Assembly: GCF_016863175.1 (NCBI RefSeq)
Contig: NZ_BOOJ01000007.1
Span: 1-64,000, forward strand
DNA from: Paraplanobispora siamensis
GTDB taxonomy: Bacteria; Actinomycetota; Actinomycetes; Streptosporangiales; Streptosporangiaceae
DNA: 64,000 nucleotides
Direction of reading: 5' to 3'
The translations under genes were made by a program, and so were the position numbers. The notes under the pieces are model-generated. The model was not told the DNA's origin. It saw only the letters and a program-made list of their open reading frames with translations, and searched no databases. Below are positions 39,721 to 48,765 of the stretch, piece after piece. Position 1 is the first letter of the stretch. Each line of letters starts with the position of its first letter.

Positions 39721-42045
39721 TCACAGGGAGAGCTCGGGGTGCAGGCGGCGCATCGACCAGGTCCGTCCCTTGTTGACCGCGTGCACGCTCAGCGCCAGTC
39801 CCAGGGCGGTGAACAGGACCAGCACCCCGCACGTCTGCCAGGCCACGGTCAGGTCGCCGCCGCTGATCAGCCGCCGCAGCGCGCTGACCACCCAGCTCAT
39901 CGGCAGCCACGGCGAGATGGTCTGGAAGAACCCCGGCGAGGTCTCGATCGGGTAGGTCCCGGCGGCCGAGGTGAGCTGGAGCATCAGCAGAGCCAGCACC
40001 GCGACGCGGCCGGGCGCGCCGAGCAGGGCGTTGACCGCCTGCACGATCGCCAGGAAGGCCGCCGCCGCCAGCAACAGGACCCCGACCACCCCCGCCCAGT
40101 GCGCGGCCTCCAGCCCGAGCCCGAACCGCAGCACCGCCAGCAGCACGCCGACCTGCGCCGATCCCAGGGCGAGACCGGGCAGCCACCCGGCCACGGCGAT
40201 CCGCCAGGCGGGAGCCGTACCGGCCAGGAGGCGGGGGTTGAGGGGGCGCAGGACCATGTAGGTCACCATCGCGCCGACCCAGAGCGCCAGCGGCACGAAG
40301 AACGGTGCGAACCCGGTGCCGTAGTTGGGCACCTCGTTGACGACGTGGTTGGCCAAGGTGACCGGCTGGCTCATCATGTCGGTACGGCTCGCGCGCTCGT
40401 CCCTGCCGTAGTCGGGGATCTCCTTCGCGCCGTCGGCGAGCTTCCCGCTCAGCTCGTGGGATCCGTCGGCCAGCTTGCCGAGACCCTCCCCGAGCCGGTC
40501 GAGGCCGTCGCCGAGCCTCCCGGCCCCGTCGTGCAGCCTGCCGACCCCGCTGTCCACCTGGGCGGCTCCGTCGCTGAGCCTGGTGATGCCGCCGTCGAGC
40601 TCGGCGATGCCCCCGGCGAGCCGGACCGAGCCCCGGCTGAGCTTCACGACACCTGAGGTGATCTCGTTGTTCGCGGTCACGGCGTCGCCGAGGCCCGCGT
40701 GGAGCTTCGCCGAGCCCTCGGCCAGAGTCGCGAGGCCCGTGTCGAGCTGATTGATCTTGTCTCTGGCCTCGTCGAGCCGGCGGCCGGCGGCCGGTGCGAG
40801 CTCCGCCGTGCGCCCGGCGACCTCCGAGATCCGCCGGGCGTCCCGCTGGAGCTGGGCGACGACCGAGCCGTCGCCTCCGGCGGAGGCGTTCTCCATCCCG
40901 TGGGACACCCGCGTGGTGGACCGGACGAGCCGTTCGGCGGCGGCCCGCAGCTCCGGGTCGGCCTCGGGGTCGGCATTCAGCATGGCCAGCAGCCGCTCCG
41001 CCTGTCCCCGGGCCTGCCCGGCCTCCTGGCCGAGCGAGGCGGGCAGCCCGCCCGCGCCCTCGGCGACCAGGTCGGCGCCCCTCTCGACGGCCCGCGCGAG
41101 CGCCTGGATCCGCCCGCCGTTCTCCTCCAGGAGCGGGACGTATTCGTCGGCGGCCTGATTGATCTTCGGCACCTGGGCGTGGACCTGCTCATAGGCCTGG
41201 GCGTTGCCGTCGGCGATCTTCTCGGCGCCCGCGGAGAGGGTGCCGAGCCCCTTGCCCAGCTTCCGCGACCCGTCGGCGGCGGTCGCCAGGCCCTCGGCCA
41301 GCTTGTCCGCGCCGGACGACAACGTGCCGGTGGCGGCGGTGGCGCTGTCGAGACCGACGGTGAGCCGGTGGGTGCCGCTCTTGGCCTGGCCGAGGCCGGC
41401 GGTCAGGGCCGTCGCGCCCTCGCCCAGCCGGCCGGTGCTGTCCCACGCCTTCCGGTTGCCGTCGTAGAGCGTGTCCGCGCCGTCGGCGGCCTTGGCGGTG
41501 GCGTCGTGCAGCTCCCCGAAGGAGACGAAGACGCTGTCCCAGTAGTCCTTGATCGCCGTACGGCCGGCGGCCTCCTTGACCTCGGCGAACACCGCGTCGG
41601 AGATCGTGCCCATGATGTAGCTGCGGCCGGTGTCCACCGTGACGCCGAGCTCGGCGGGGGTGGGCGTGCCCTCGCCCGAGGGCGAGGCGAGGCGGGCGCT
41701 GAAGTCGGCGGGGATGGTCAGGGAGAGATAGAAGCTTCCGTCCCGGACGCCGTCGGCGGCCTGGCGGGCGTCGACCCGGTGCCAGGCGAAGACCTCGCGG
41801 TCCTGGAGCTCCTCGGCCAGGTCGCGCCCCGCGTCGATGGTCTTGTCGTCCGCCTCGGCGGGGCGGTCCTCCACGACGAGCGCCACCGGGATGTTCTCCA
41901 GGTTCCCCTGCGGGTCCCAGAACGACCACAGGTACAGCCCCGCGTAGAGCAGCGGCAGCACCACCACGCCCGCCAGGGCCGCCCGGGTCAGCCGCGACCG
42001 GGTGAACCGCCGCAGCTCCAGCCGCCCCGCCCGCAACGGCCTCAT
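39721..42045 (-). CDS. YhgE/Pip-family membrane protein (ABC-2-like)
   Basis: This 774-residue protein has one N-terminal membrane segment (about 25-45), a long extracytoplasmic region and about five C-terminal membrane segments (about 570-750), the YhgE/Pip layout. The ectodomain carries many LxxGxxxLxxG heptad-like repeats ('LGDGLDRLGEGLGKLADG') predicting a coiled rod. Relatives include phage-infection protein Pip and type VII-secretion-linked EsaA-like proteins. The gene overlaps the ABC ATPase gene by four bases and is followed by tetR, so an exporter or envelope-remodelling role under TetR control is likely. The substrate is unknown. Confidence 0.87.
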   Translation of the reverse strand: MRPLRAGRLELRRFTRSRLTRAALAGVVVLPLLYAGLYLWSFWDPQGNLENIPVALVVEDRPAEADDKTIDAGRDLAEELQDREVFAWHRVDARQAADGVRDGSFYLSLTIPADFSARLASPSGEGTPTPAELGVTVDTGRSYIMGTISDAVFAEVKEAAGRTAIKDYWDSVFVSFGELHDATAKAADGADTLYDGNRKAWDSTGRLGEGATALTAGLGQAKSGTHRLTVGLDSATAATGTLSSGADKLAEGLATAADGSRKLGKGLGTLSAGAEKIADGNAQAYEQVHAQVPKINQAADEYVPLLEENGGRIQALARAVERGADLVAEGAGGLPASLGQEAGQARGQAERLLAMLNADPEADPELRAAAERLVRSTTRVSHGMENASAGGDGSVVAQLQRDARRISEVAGRTAELAPAAGRRLDEARDKINQLDTGLATLAEGSAKLHAGLGDAVTANNEITSGVVKLSRGSVRLAGGIAELDGGITRLSDGAAQVDSGVGRLHDGAGRLGDGLDRLGEGLGKLADGSHELSGKLADGAKEIPDYGRDERASRTDMMSQPVTLANHVVNEVPNYGTGFAPFFVPLALWVGAMVTYMVLRPLNPRLLAGTAPAWRIAVAGWLPGLALGSAQVGVLLAVLRFGLGLEAAHWAGVVGVLLLAAAAFLAIVQAVNALLGAPGRVAVLALLMLQLTSAAGTYPIETSPGFFQTISPWLPMSWVVSALRRLISGGDLTVAWQTCGVLVLFTALGLALSVHAVNKGRTWSMRRLHPELSL

Positions 42046-42794
42046 CGGTCTTCCTCCCGGTCCTTCTCCGCCCGCTCGGCGGAAGCGGCGTTCTCTTCGC
42101 TGTCGTCCTCCGGATCCGAGGCGGCCCCCGCCTGCCTCGGATCCGGGCAGTCATCTGGATCACCGGGTTCCCGCGAGGTCAGGTGCAGCGTCCGGGGCAG
42201 CGGGCTCTCGGTGCAGGAGGCGATCACCGTCAGCCCCTGCCCGGCCAGCTCCTCCAGCGTCGCCCACAGCGCCGCCCGCCGGTCGGCCGCCAGCCCCGCG
42301 CCGACGTTGTCGGCGACCAGCAGCCCGGGGTCGTCGAGCAGGGCCAGCGCGATCCCCAGGCGCACCCGCCGCTCGTGGCCGAGGTCGCGGACCAGCGTGC
42401 GGTCGTCGGGGGACAGGCCGAGACCCGCCCGCTCCAGCGCCCCCGCGGCCCGCCGGGCGCCGGCGGCGTTCCAGAACAGTCCCCGCGCCCGCTCGCGCAC
42501 GTGCTCGCGGACCGTCAGCGCCCTGTCCAGGTCGTTGACCCCCTCGACCGGGCCGAGCGCGGCGACCCGCCGGACGGCTCCGGGCCTGGCGTGCCCGGCG
42601 ACGGTCAGGGCGCCCGCGGTGGGCCGCATCCGCCCGGCCAGGGTGAGCAGCAGGCTGGTACGGCCGCTGCCCGCCTGACCGGCGACGGCGGTCAGGGTCC
42701 CCGGCCCGGCCTCGAGATCGACGTCGCGGTAGACCCAGCCGTGCCCGCCCTTCAGGGACAACCCCTCGGCGCGCACCGCCACCCCTCCGGACAT
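42042..42794 (-). CDS. Degenerate ABC ATP-binding protein
   Basis: This 250-residue protein has the ABC fold and a Walker A 'GQAGSGRTS' (about 40-48). The signature LSGGQ is replaced by 'DLGHE' (about 138-142). Walker B reads 'GLLVADNVGAGL', with Asn where the catalytic Glu belongs, and the switch His is not seen ('VIASCTES'). It may bind but hardly hydrolyse ATP. The last 40 residues are a highly charged Asp/Glu/Ala tail. It overlaps the YhgE gene by four bases and should be its cytoplasmic partner. AGGAGG lies upstream of the ATG, adjacent to the TetR-type operator. Confidence 0.8.
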   Translation of the reverse strand: MSGGVAVRAEGLSLKGGHGWVYRDVDLEAGPGTLTAVAGQAGSGRTSLLLTLAGRMRPTAGALTVAGHARPGAVRRVAALGPVEGVNDLDRALTVREHVRERARGLFWNAAGARRAAGALERAGLGLSPDDRTLVRDLGHERRVRLGIALALLDDPGLLVADNVGAGLAADRRAALWATLEELAGQGLTVIASCTESPLPRTLHLTSREPGDPDDCPDPRQAGAASDPEDDSEENAASAERAEKDREEDR

Positions 42795-42808
42795 CGGACC
42801 TCCTTAGA

Positions 42809-42822
42809 ACTGACCAGTCAGT
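42809..42822. promoter_or_regulatory. TetR-type operator upstream of the ABC-YhgE-TetR operon
   Basis: ACTGAC-CA-GTCAGT is a perfect 6-bp inverted repeat 15 nt from the ABC start codon. The related ACCGAC-CA-GTCGGT occurs at 56898-56911. Confidence 0.7.
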
Positions 42823-42834
42823 ACAAAAACTAAC

Positions 42835-42868
42835 ACAGAAAAAGCCCCACCCCGCGAAGGGGTGGGGC
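42835..42868 (-). terminator. Rho-independent terminator after the M20 peptidase gene
   Basis: GCCCCACCCC (42844-42853) pairs with 42859-42868 across a 5-nt loop. On the minus strand it is followed by a T-run (complement of the A-run ending at 42843). It lies 80 nt past the peptidase stop. Confidence 0.85.
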
Positions 42869-42947
42869 GTCTTCACGGCCGGGGCCGTACCCGGACCGCC
42901 CGGAAGGGTGTCTCCGCGGCGGGTCGGGCGGGAGGCGCGGAATCCGG

Positions 42948-44312
42948 TCAGCCGGTGAACGCCGAGGCGTACTCCTGCAGGAAGAGCGCCTCGGCGAGGA
43001 CCGTACGGCGCAGCTCGTCGATGACGAGCCGCTCGTTGGGCGCGTGGATCGAGGCCCCGTCGTCCTCGGCGCCGAAGAGCAGGATCTCGGCCGCCGGGAA
43101 CTGCCTGACGAACGTGGAGACCAGCGGGATCGAGCCGCCGGTGCCGACGTCGCGCGGCGGGCGGCCGTAGGCCTGCTGCATGGCCCGGTTGAGGGCGGAG
43201 CGGGCGGCGCCGCCGGTGTCGGACAGGAAGCCCGAGCCGAGCGTGTAGTCGGAGAAGCTCACCTGGGCGCCCCACGGGGCGATCTGCTGCAGGAAGTCGA
43301 CGACGGCCTCCACGGTCGTCTTCGGGTCGCCCGCCGGAGGGACCCGGACCGTGACGCGGGCCCTGGCCCCCGCCTGGACCGCGTTGATCGCGCCGGAGAC
43401 GGTCGGCACGTCCAGGCCGGTGACCGTGATGGAGTAGGAGGCCCACAGGCGGTCGGCCAGCGAGCCGGAGCCGACCAGCGAGACCCCGTCCAGCACGCCC
43501 GCCATCTCGCGGAACTCGTCCTCCGACGGCCCGACGCCCAGGAAGGTGCCGCGGGGCAGGCCGGGGACGCGGATGTCGCCGTTGTCGTCGTGCAGGGCGG
43601 CCAGCATCCGGATCAGCGCGGCCAGGGCGTCCGGGGCGGCGCCGCCGAACGTGCCGCTGTGCAGCGACTCCTTCAGCGTGCGCACCTCGACGGTGAAGGC
43701 GCCCATGCCGCGCAGCGAGGTGGTCACCGCCGGGTCGCCCACGCGCGGGTTGCCGGTGTCGGCGACGATGATCGCGTCGGCCCTGAGCAGGTCGGGGTGG
43801 CGCTCGACGAAGGCCTCCAGGCGCTCGCCGGCGTATTCCTCCTGGCCCTCGATGATGACCTTGATCCCCACCGGGAACCGGCCCTGGAAGGCGCGCAGCG
43901 CGGCGATGTGGGAGATGACGCCGGACTTGTCGTCGGCGGCGCCGCGGCCGTAGACCGCGCCGTCGATCTCCGTCGGCTCGAAGGCGGGGGTGTTCCACAG
44001 GGCCGGGTCGCCCGGGGGCTGGACGTCGTAGTGCGCGTAGAGCAGCACGGTCGGCGCACCGGGGGGAGCGGGGGCCTCGGCGTAGACGGCGGGAAAGCTC
44101 CCGTCCACCGGGATCTGCCGGACCTCGGGCAGCCCGGCGTCGCGCAGCAGTTCCTCGGTCGCCGCGGCGGCGGCGAGCACGGGCTCCTCCGGGTGGCCGG
44201 GGAAGGCCACGGAGGGGATGGAGACGAGCCGCTTGAGGTCTTCGACTGCCCGGGGGAGGCCCGCGGTGACGGCGCCTTCGATCTCGTCAGGTGTCACGAC
44301 GTTCCCTCGCAT
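42948..44312 (-). CDS. M20-family dipeptidase (metallopeptidase)
   Basis: This 454-residue zinc aminoacyl-dipeptidase-type enzyme has M20 motifs: 'YAHYDVQPPG' (about 92-101) with a metal His and Asp, 'GRGAADDKSG' (about 122-131) with the bridging Asp, and 'IIEGQEEYAGERL' (about 152-164) with catalytic and metal Glu. A lid/dimerisation domain lies at about 220-330. Homologues cut dipeptides such as Cys-Gly or carnosine. The ATG at 44312 gives the longest form, but GCGAGGGAA sits ideally before a GTG at 44297 ('MTPDEIEGAV'), which may be the real start. A strong terminator follows. Confidence 0.88.
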   Translation of the reverse strand: MRGNVVTPDEIEGAVTAGLPRAVEDLKRLVSIPSVAFPGHPEEPVLAAAAATEELLRDAGLPEVRQIPVDGSFPAVYAEAPAPPGAPTVLLYAHYDVQPPGDPALWNTPAFEPTEIDGAVYGRGAADDKSGVISHIAALRAFQGRFPVGIKVIIEGQEEYAGERLEAFVERHPDLLRADAIIVADTGNPRVGDPAVTTSLRGMGAFTVEVRTLKESLHSGTFGGAAPDALAALIRMLAALHDDNGDIRVPGLPRGTFLGVGPSEDEFREMAGVLDGVSLVGSGSLADRLWASYSITVTGLDVPTVSGAINAVQAGARARVTVRVPPAGDPKTTVEAVVDFLQQIAPWGAQVSFSDYTLGSGFLSDTGGAARSALNRAMQQAYGRPPRDVGTGGSIPLVSTFVRQFPAAEILLFGAEDDGASIHAPNERLVIDELRRTVLAEALFLQEYASAFTG

Positions 44313-44435
44313 CTATCTCACTATGTGGTCGGACTAATTGGAGCACAGCGGCGGGCGCCGCCGCCCGCACCCCATCCTGCCGCCCGGCACGCCGTCGCGG
44401 GACGGACTGCGTGACACGTTGGATCTTCGTGAAGT

Positions 44436-44493
44436 CGGTTCGCGGATTTCGTCGTCGTTACAAGACGGTTTTGCGGATTCCGACGTTCTTACA
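44436..44493 (+). promoter_or_regulatory. Imperfect direct repeats upstream of the aminotransferase gene
   Basis: Two related 27-28-nt segments (44436-44462, 44466-44493) share the CGGTT, GCGGATT and TTACA blocks with starts 30 nt apart, about three helical turns. They lie 80-140 nt before the aminotransferase start and may be tandem activator or Lrp-type sites. The rest of 44313-44575 holds no gene. Confidence 0.5.
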
Positions 44494-44575
44494 CGATGAA
44501 TCTACGTTTTCACTTGGCAAGTATGTCTTTGGCATGCACACTGTGGGAAGCCCAGCTCACTGAGGGAAGATTGTG

Positions 44576-45970
44576 ATGACGTACCCGGAAGACACCGATG
44601 TGGCGTCGGTCATGAAGGCCGCGCAGGACAACCTGTGGATGCACTTCACCCGGCACGGCTCCTATGTGGACGCCGAGGTGCCCATGATCGTCCGGGGGGA
44701 GGGCGCGTACGTCTACGACATCCACGGCAAGCGCTACCTCGACGGCCTCGCCGGGCTGTTCGTCGTCCAGGCCGGGCACGGCCGCAGCGAGCTGGCCGAG
44801 GCCGCCGCCAAGCAGGCGCAGGAGCTGGCCTTCTTCCCCCTGTGGTCCTACGCCCACCCCAAGGCGGCCGAGCTGGCCCAGCGCCTGGCCGAGCAGACCC
44901 CCGGCGACCTCAACCGGGTCTTCTTCACCACCGGCGGCGGTGAGGCCGTCGAGACCGCGTGGAAGCTCGCCAAGCAGTACTTCAAGATGACCGGCAAGCC
45001 GCTCAAGCACAAGGTCATCAGCCGCCAGATCGCCTACCACGGCACCCCGCAGGGCGCCCTGTCGATCACCGGCATCCCGCTGTTCAAGCAGATGTTCGAG
45101 CCGCTGGTGCCGGGCTCGGTCCGGGTGCCGAACACCAACCACTACCGCGCCGACGAGATCACCGGCGTGGCCGGCATGACCCCGGAGCAGTACGGCTACT
45201 GGGCCGCCGAGCGCGTCGCCCGCGCCATCGAGATGGAGGGCCCGGACACCGTGGCCGCCGTCTTCGTCGAGCCGGTGCAGAACGCCGGCGGCTGCTTCCC
45301 GCCGCCGCCCGGATACTTCCAGCGCCTGCGTGAGATCTGCGACGAGTACGACGTGCTGCTCGTCTCCGACGAGGTCATCTGCGCCTTCGGCCGCCTCGGC
45401 ACCATGTTCGGCGGGCAGAAGTTCGACTACGTCCCCGACATCATCACCTGCGCCAAGGGCATGACCAGCGGCTACTCGCCGATCGGTGCCATGATCGCTT
45501 CTGAGCGTCTCTTCGAGCCGTTCAAGAACCCCACCGAGATGTTCGCCCACGGCTACACCTTCGGCGGCCACCCCGTCTCCGCGGCGGTGGCCCTGGCCAA
45601 CCTCGACCTGTTCGAGCGCGAGGACCTGCTCGGCCACGTGACCCGTAACGAGCCCGTCTTCCGCGCCACCCTCGAGCGCCTCCACGACCTGCCGATCGTC
45701 GGCGACGTGCGCGGCTCCGGATTCTTCTGGGGCATCGAGCTCGTCAAGGACAAGGCGACCAAGGAGACGTTCACCGCCGACGAGTCCGAGCGCATGCTCC
45801 GCGGCTTCCTGTCCAAGGCCCTGTTCGAGGCGGGCCTGTACTGCCGCGCCGACGACCGCGGAGACCCCGTGGTGCAGCTCGCGCCCCCGCTCATCTGCGG
45901 CCCCAAGGAGTTCGACGAGATCGAGTCGATTCTCCGCTCCGTGCTCACCGAGGCATGGAACCGGCTCTAG
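44576..45970 (+). CDS. Class III PLP aminotransferase, omega-amino acid:pyruvate type
   Basis: This 464-residue aminotransferase has the PLP Lys294 in 'ITCAKGMTSGYSPIGAMI', the cofactor Asp in 'LLVSDEVICAFGRLG', and 'TTGGGEAVETAWKLAKQY' in the phosphate loop. The pattern fits beta-alanine or omega-amino acid:pyruvate transaminases, which make alanine. GAGGGAAG precedes the start; GTG at 44573 and ATG at 44576 are both possible. Alanine dehydrogenase follows 64 nt downstream and would deaminate the alanine formed, regenerating pyruvate and releasing ammonium. The pair forms a plausible amine-nitrogen catabolic unit. Confidence 0.88.
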   Translation: MTYPEDTDVASVMKAAQDNLWMHFTRHGSYVDAEVPMIVRGEGAYVYDIHGKRYLDGLAGLFVVQAGHGRSELAEAAAKQAQELAFFPLWSYAHPKAAELAQRLAEQTPGDLNRVFFTTGGGEAVETAWKLAKQYFKMTGKPLKHKVISRQIAYHGTPQGALSITGIPLFKQMFEPLVPGSVRVPNTNHYRADEITGVAGMTPEQYGYWAAERVARAIEMEGPDTVAAVFVEPVQNAGGCFPPPPGYFQRLREICDEYDVLLVSDEVICAFGRLGTMFGGQKFDYVPDIITCAKGMTSGYSPIGAMIASERLFEPFKNPTEMFAHGYTFGGHPVSAAVALANLDLFEREDLLGHVTRNEPVFRATLERLHDLPIVGDVRGSGFFWGIELVKDKATKETFTADESERMLRGFLSKALFEAGLYCRADDRGDPVVQLAPPLICGPKEFDEIESILRSVLTEAWNRL

Positions 45971-46034
45971 GGCGCACGACGCCCTGAAGGCTCTCACCCC
46001 CCTCTCCGCCGAGAACTCCTGAAAGGAAACCTTC

Positions 46035-47150
46035 GTGAAGATCGGTGTTCCTGCCGAGGTCAAGAACCACGAGTACCGCGTCGCGGCCACCCCCGCGGGC
46101 GTGCACGAGCTGGTCCGCAACGGCCACGAGGTGGTCGTCCAGCGCGGGGCCGGGCTCGGCTCGCACCTGCCCGACGAGGACTATCTCGCGGCCGGTGCCA
46201 AGATCCTCGACACCGCCGACGAGGTGTGGGGCGAGGCCGGCATGATCCTCAAGGTCAAGGAGCCCATCGCGGAGGAGTACCACCGCATGCGCCCCGGTCA
46301 GGTGCTGTTCACCTACCTGCACCTGGCGGCCGGCAAGGCGTGCGCCGAGGCCCTGCTGGAGCGGCAGGTCACCGGTATCGCCTACGAGACCGTCCAGGTC
46401 GGCAACACCCTGCCGCTGCTCGCCCCGATGTCGGAGGTCGCCGGCCGCCTCGCCCCGCAGGTCGGCGCCTACAACCTGATGCGCTTCAACGGCGGCCGCG
46501 GCGTGCTGCCCGGCGGCGTGCCCGGTGTGGCCCCGGCCAAGGTCGTGGTCATCGGCGCCGGCGTCTCGGGCCTCAACGCCGCGCAGATCGCGGTCGGCAT
46601 GGGCGCGGACGTCACCGTCCTCGACCTCAACATCGACCGCCTGCGCTACATCGACGCCATCTACCAGGGCCGCCTGAAGACCCTCGTCTCGACCTCCTAC
46701 GCGATCGAGAAGGAGGTCCTGGAGGCCGACCTGGTCATCGGCGCGGTGCTGATCCCCGGCGCCAAGGCCCCGACCCTCGTCTCCAACGACCTGGTCTCCC
46801 GCATGAAGCCGGGCTCCGTGCTCGTCGACATCGCCATCGACCAGGGCGGCTGCTTCGAGGACTCCCGCCCGACCACGCACGCCGAGCCGACCTACACGGT
46901 CCACAACTCGATCTTCTACTGCGTGGCCAACATGCCGGGTTCGGTGGCCAACACCTCCACCTACGCGCTGACCAACGCGACCCTGCCGTACGCGGTCAAG
47001 CTCGCGAACCTGGGCTGGAAGGCCGCCCTCCAGCAGGACGCCTCGCTGGCCCTGGGCCTCAACACCCACGCGGGCCTGCTCACCAACGAGCAGGTCGCCG
47101 TCGCCCTCGGCCTGCCGTTCACGCCGCTCTCCGAGGTCGTCTCCGCCTGA
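46035..47150 (+). CDS. ald: Alanine dehydrogenase
   Basis: This 371-residue NAD-dependent enzyme interconverts L-alanine and pyruvate plus ammonium. It shows the N-terminal '[20 protein letters not shown]', the catalytic Lys in '[11 protein letters not shown]' (about 75), the His in '[10 protein letters not shown]' (about 96), the Rossmann motif '[13 protein letters not shown]' (about 170) and the signature '[18 protein letters not shown]'. Its length is exactly that of the family. The GTG start at 46035 follows GAAAGGAAA. It is the second gene after the aminotransferase and ends at a strong hairpin. Confidence 0.96.
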   Translation: MKIGVPAEVKNHEYRVAATPAGVHELVRNGHEVVVQRGAGLGSHLPDEDYLAAGAKILDTADEVWGEAGMILKVKEPIAEEYHRMRPGQVLFTYLHLAAGKACAEALLERQVTGIAYETVQVGNTLPLLAPMSEVAGRLAPQVGAYNLMRFNGGRGVLPGGVPGVAPAKVVVIGAGVSGLNAAQIAVGMGADVTVLDLNIDRLRYIDAIYQGRLKTLVSTSYAIEKEVLEADLVIGAVLIPGAKAPTLVSNDLVSRMKPGSVLVDIAIDQGGCFEDSRPTTHAEPTYTVHNSIFYCVANMPGSVANTSTYALTNATLPYAVKLANLGWKAALQQDASLALGLNTHAGLLTNEQVAVALGLPFTPLSEVVSA

Positions 47151-47163
47151 TCTCGGCAGCGAG

Positions 47164-47193
47164 CGCCCCATGCCCGTCCGGGGGCATGGGGCG
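47164..47193. terminator. Terminator hairpin after ald
   Basis: A perfect 12-bp stem (47164-47175 with 47182-47193) and a 6-nt loop begin 13 nt past the ald stop and could also serve the convergent Sel1-repeat gene. Confidence 0.8.
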
Positions 47194-47246
47194 TTCGCCG
47201 TTCTCCCGGCGCGGCCAGGGTCTTCTCGGCGCGGACCGGGGTCTTC

Positions 47247-48680
47247 TCAGCGCAGGCCGAGACGGGCCCGCAGGTCGCGGGCGATGTTCAGCACGTGCTC
47301 GACCTCCGCGGCCGTGGGCCAGGGGGCGCTGCCCGGCCGAAGCAGCGTGTCCCGCACCGAGCCGAGGTGCTCTACCGCGCCCTGGTGGAGCCCGCTGTGC
47401 GCGCTCAGCCAGCCGGCGGCGTCGGTGTGCTCGGGCATCGGCCGGGTGACCAGGTCCCAGGTGCCGAGGATCTCGGTCAGGTCGCAGGCCCGCAGCGGGG
47501 CGCCGTCCCGGCGGGCCAGGGCCGAGGCGGTCAGCTCGGCGCGGGCGACGAGCTCGGGATCGATGACGCGTTCCCAGGTGGGGGCCGGTGGCCCGGGCTC
47601 GGCCGCCCGGGGCTCGGGGACGTCGTGGGCGCCGCCGGCGGAGCCGGTCACCGCCAGCAGCGAGGCGAGCTCGGCGGCCGCCTGCGGGTGACCGGCCCGC
47701 GCCGCCTGGCGGAACCAGTGCTGGCCGCTCTGCAGGTCGCCGAGCTCGGCGATGAGCAGCAGGCCGAAGTTGAAGGCGGCCTCCGGGTCGCCGCCGGCCG
47801 CGGCCCGGCCGAACCAGTGGCCGGCCGCGCCGGAGTCGCCCAGTTCCACGCAGACGAACCCGGCCATCCGCTGGTCGCCGACGCGCCCGGTGGTGGCGGC
47901 CCGCTCGAACCAGGCGCGGGCGGTGCGCAGGTCGCCGCGCGACAGCGCGATCCCACCGAGCTGCGAGGCGGCGCCGGGGTGCTCGCTCCCGGCGGCCATC
48001 CGGTAGAAGCCCTCCGCGCCCATCGCGTCGCGACGGGCCGCCAGCAGGAGGCCGAGGTGGTAGGCCGCGTCGGCGTGACCGGACCGGGCGGCCCGCTCCC
48101 ACCACGTGAACGCCTCCTCCTCCGCCCCCATGGCGTAGGCCAGGAACCCCAGGTCGTGGCTGGAGGCCAGATCGCCGTCGAGCGCCGCCCGGCGGTGCCA
48201 CTCTCCGGCGGCCTCCGCCTCGCCGTCGTCCTCGTACAGCAGCGCCAGGCGCCGGGCCGCGGTCCGCGAGCCCGCCAGGGCCGCCGTCTCGAACCACCGC
48301 CGGGCCGCGGGCAGGTCGCCCCGCTGCTCCAGCAGCAGGATCGCCAGGTTCACCGCGGCCTCGGTGTCGTCCGCGCCGGCGGCGAGCTCGTACCACCGCA
48401 GAGCCTCGTCCAGGCTGCCGTGCTTCTCGTGCCAGAGGCCCAGGTTGTAGGCGCTGTCCACGTTGCCCGCCGCCGCGGCCCGCTCCCACCAGCGGCGCGC
48501 CGCCGCGCGGTCGCCGCGCTGCGCGTAGTGGCGGCCGAGCAGGTGGGCGGCCTGCACGTCGCCCCCCTGAGCCGCCTCCAGCAGATCGGTCCGGTCCTGC
48601 GCGCCGCTCTCGTGCTCCGCGCCCCGTGGGGCGGGCACCAGGATCGCGGTCGCGTCCGGATCACCCGGCCACCACCCCAT
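47247..48680 (-). CDS. Sel1/TPR-repeat protein
   Basis: This 477-residue soluble protein consists of about nine Sel1-like repeats of 35-36 residues between about 35 and 350. Each has the AAxxLGxxxxxxGDxxxAxxWxxRAA pattern in short form, e.g. 'AYNLGLWHEKHGSLDEALRW' and 'AAYHLGLLLAARRDAMGAEG'. A C-terminal domain of about 110 residues is unassigned. Sel1 repeats mediate protein-protein contacts; no catalytic motif is visible. GAGGAGGA precedes the ATG at 48680; a longer open frame upstream was rejected. It follows the TauE-cupredoxin gene by 85 nt on the same strand. Confidence 0.85.
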   Translation of the reverse strand: MGWWPGDPDATAILVPAPRGAEHESGAQDRTDLLEAAQGGDVQAAHLLGRHYAQRGDRAAARRWWERAAAAGNVDSAYNLGLWHEKHGSLDEALRWYELAAGADDTEAAVNLAILLLEQRGDLPAARRWFETAALAGSRTAARRLALLYEDDGEAEAAGEWHRRAALDGDLASSHDLGFLAYAMGAEEEAFTWWERAARSGHADAAYHLGLLLAARRDAMGAEGFYRMAAGSEHPGAASQLGGIALSRGDLRTARAWFERAATTGRVGDQRMAGFVCVELGDSGAAGHWFGRAAAGGDPEAAFNFGLLLIAELGDLQSGQHWFRQAARAGHPQAAAELASLLAVTGSAGGAHDVPEPRAAEPGPPAPTWERVIDPELVARAELTASALARRDGAPLRACDLTEILGTWDLVTRPMPEHTDAAGWLSAHSGLHQGAVEHLGSVRDTLLRPGSAPWPTAAEVEHVLNIARDLRARLGLR

Positions 48681-48765
48681 GTCATCCTCCTCGCCGACAA
48701 TGCACAGGGTCGCATGTAACCGCACGATGACGTAGGGTAATCGCAGCTTCGGTTCCCGGGAGCGC

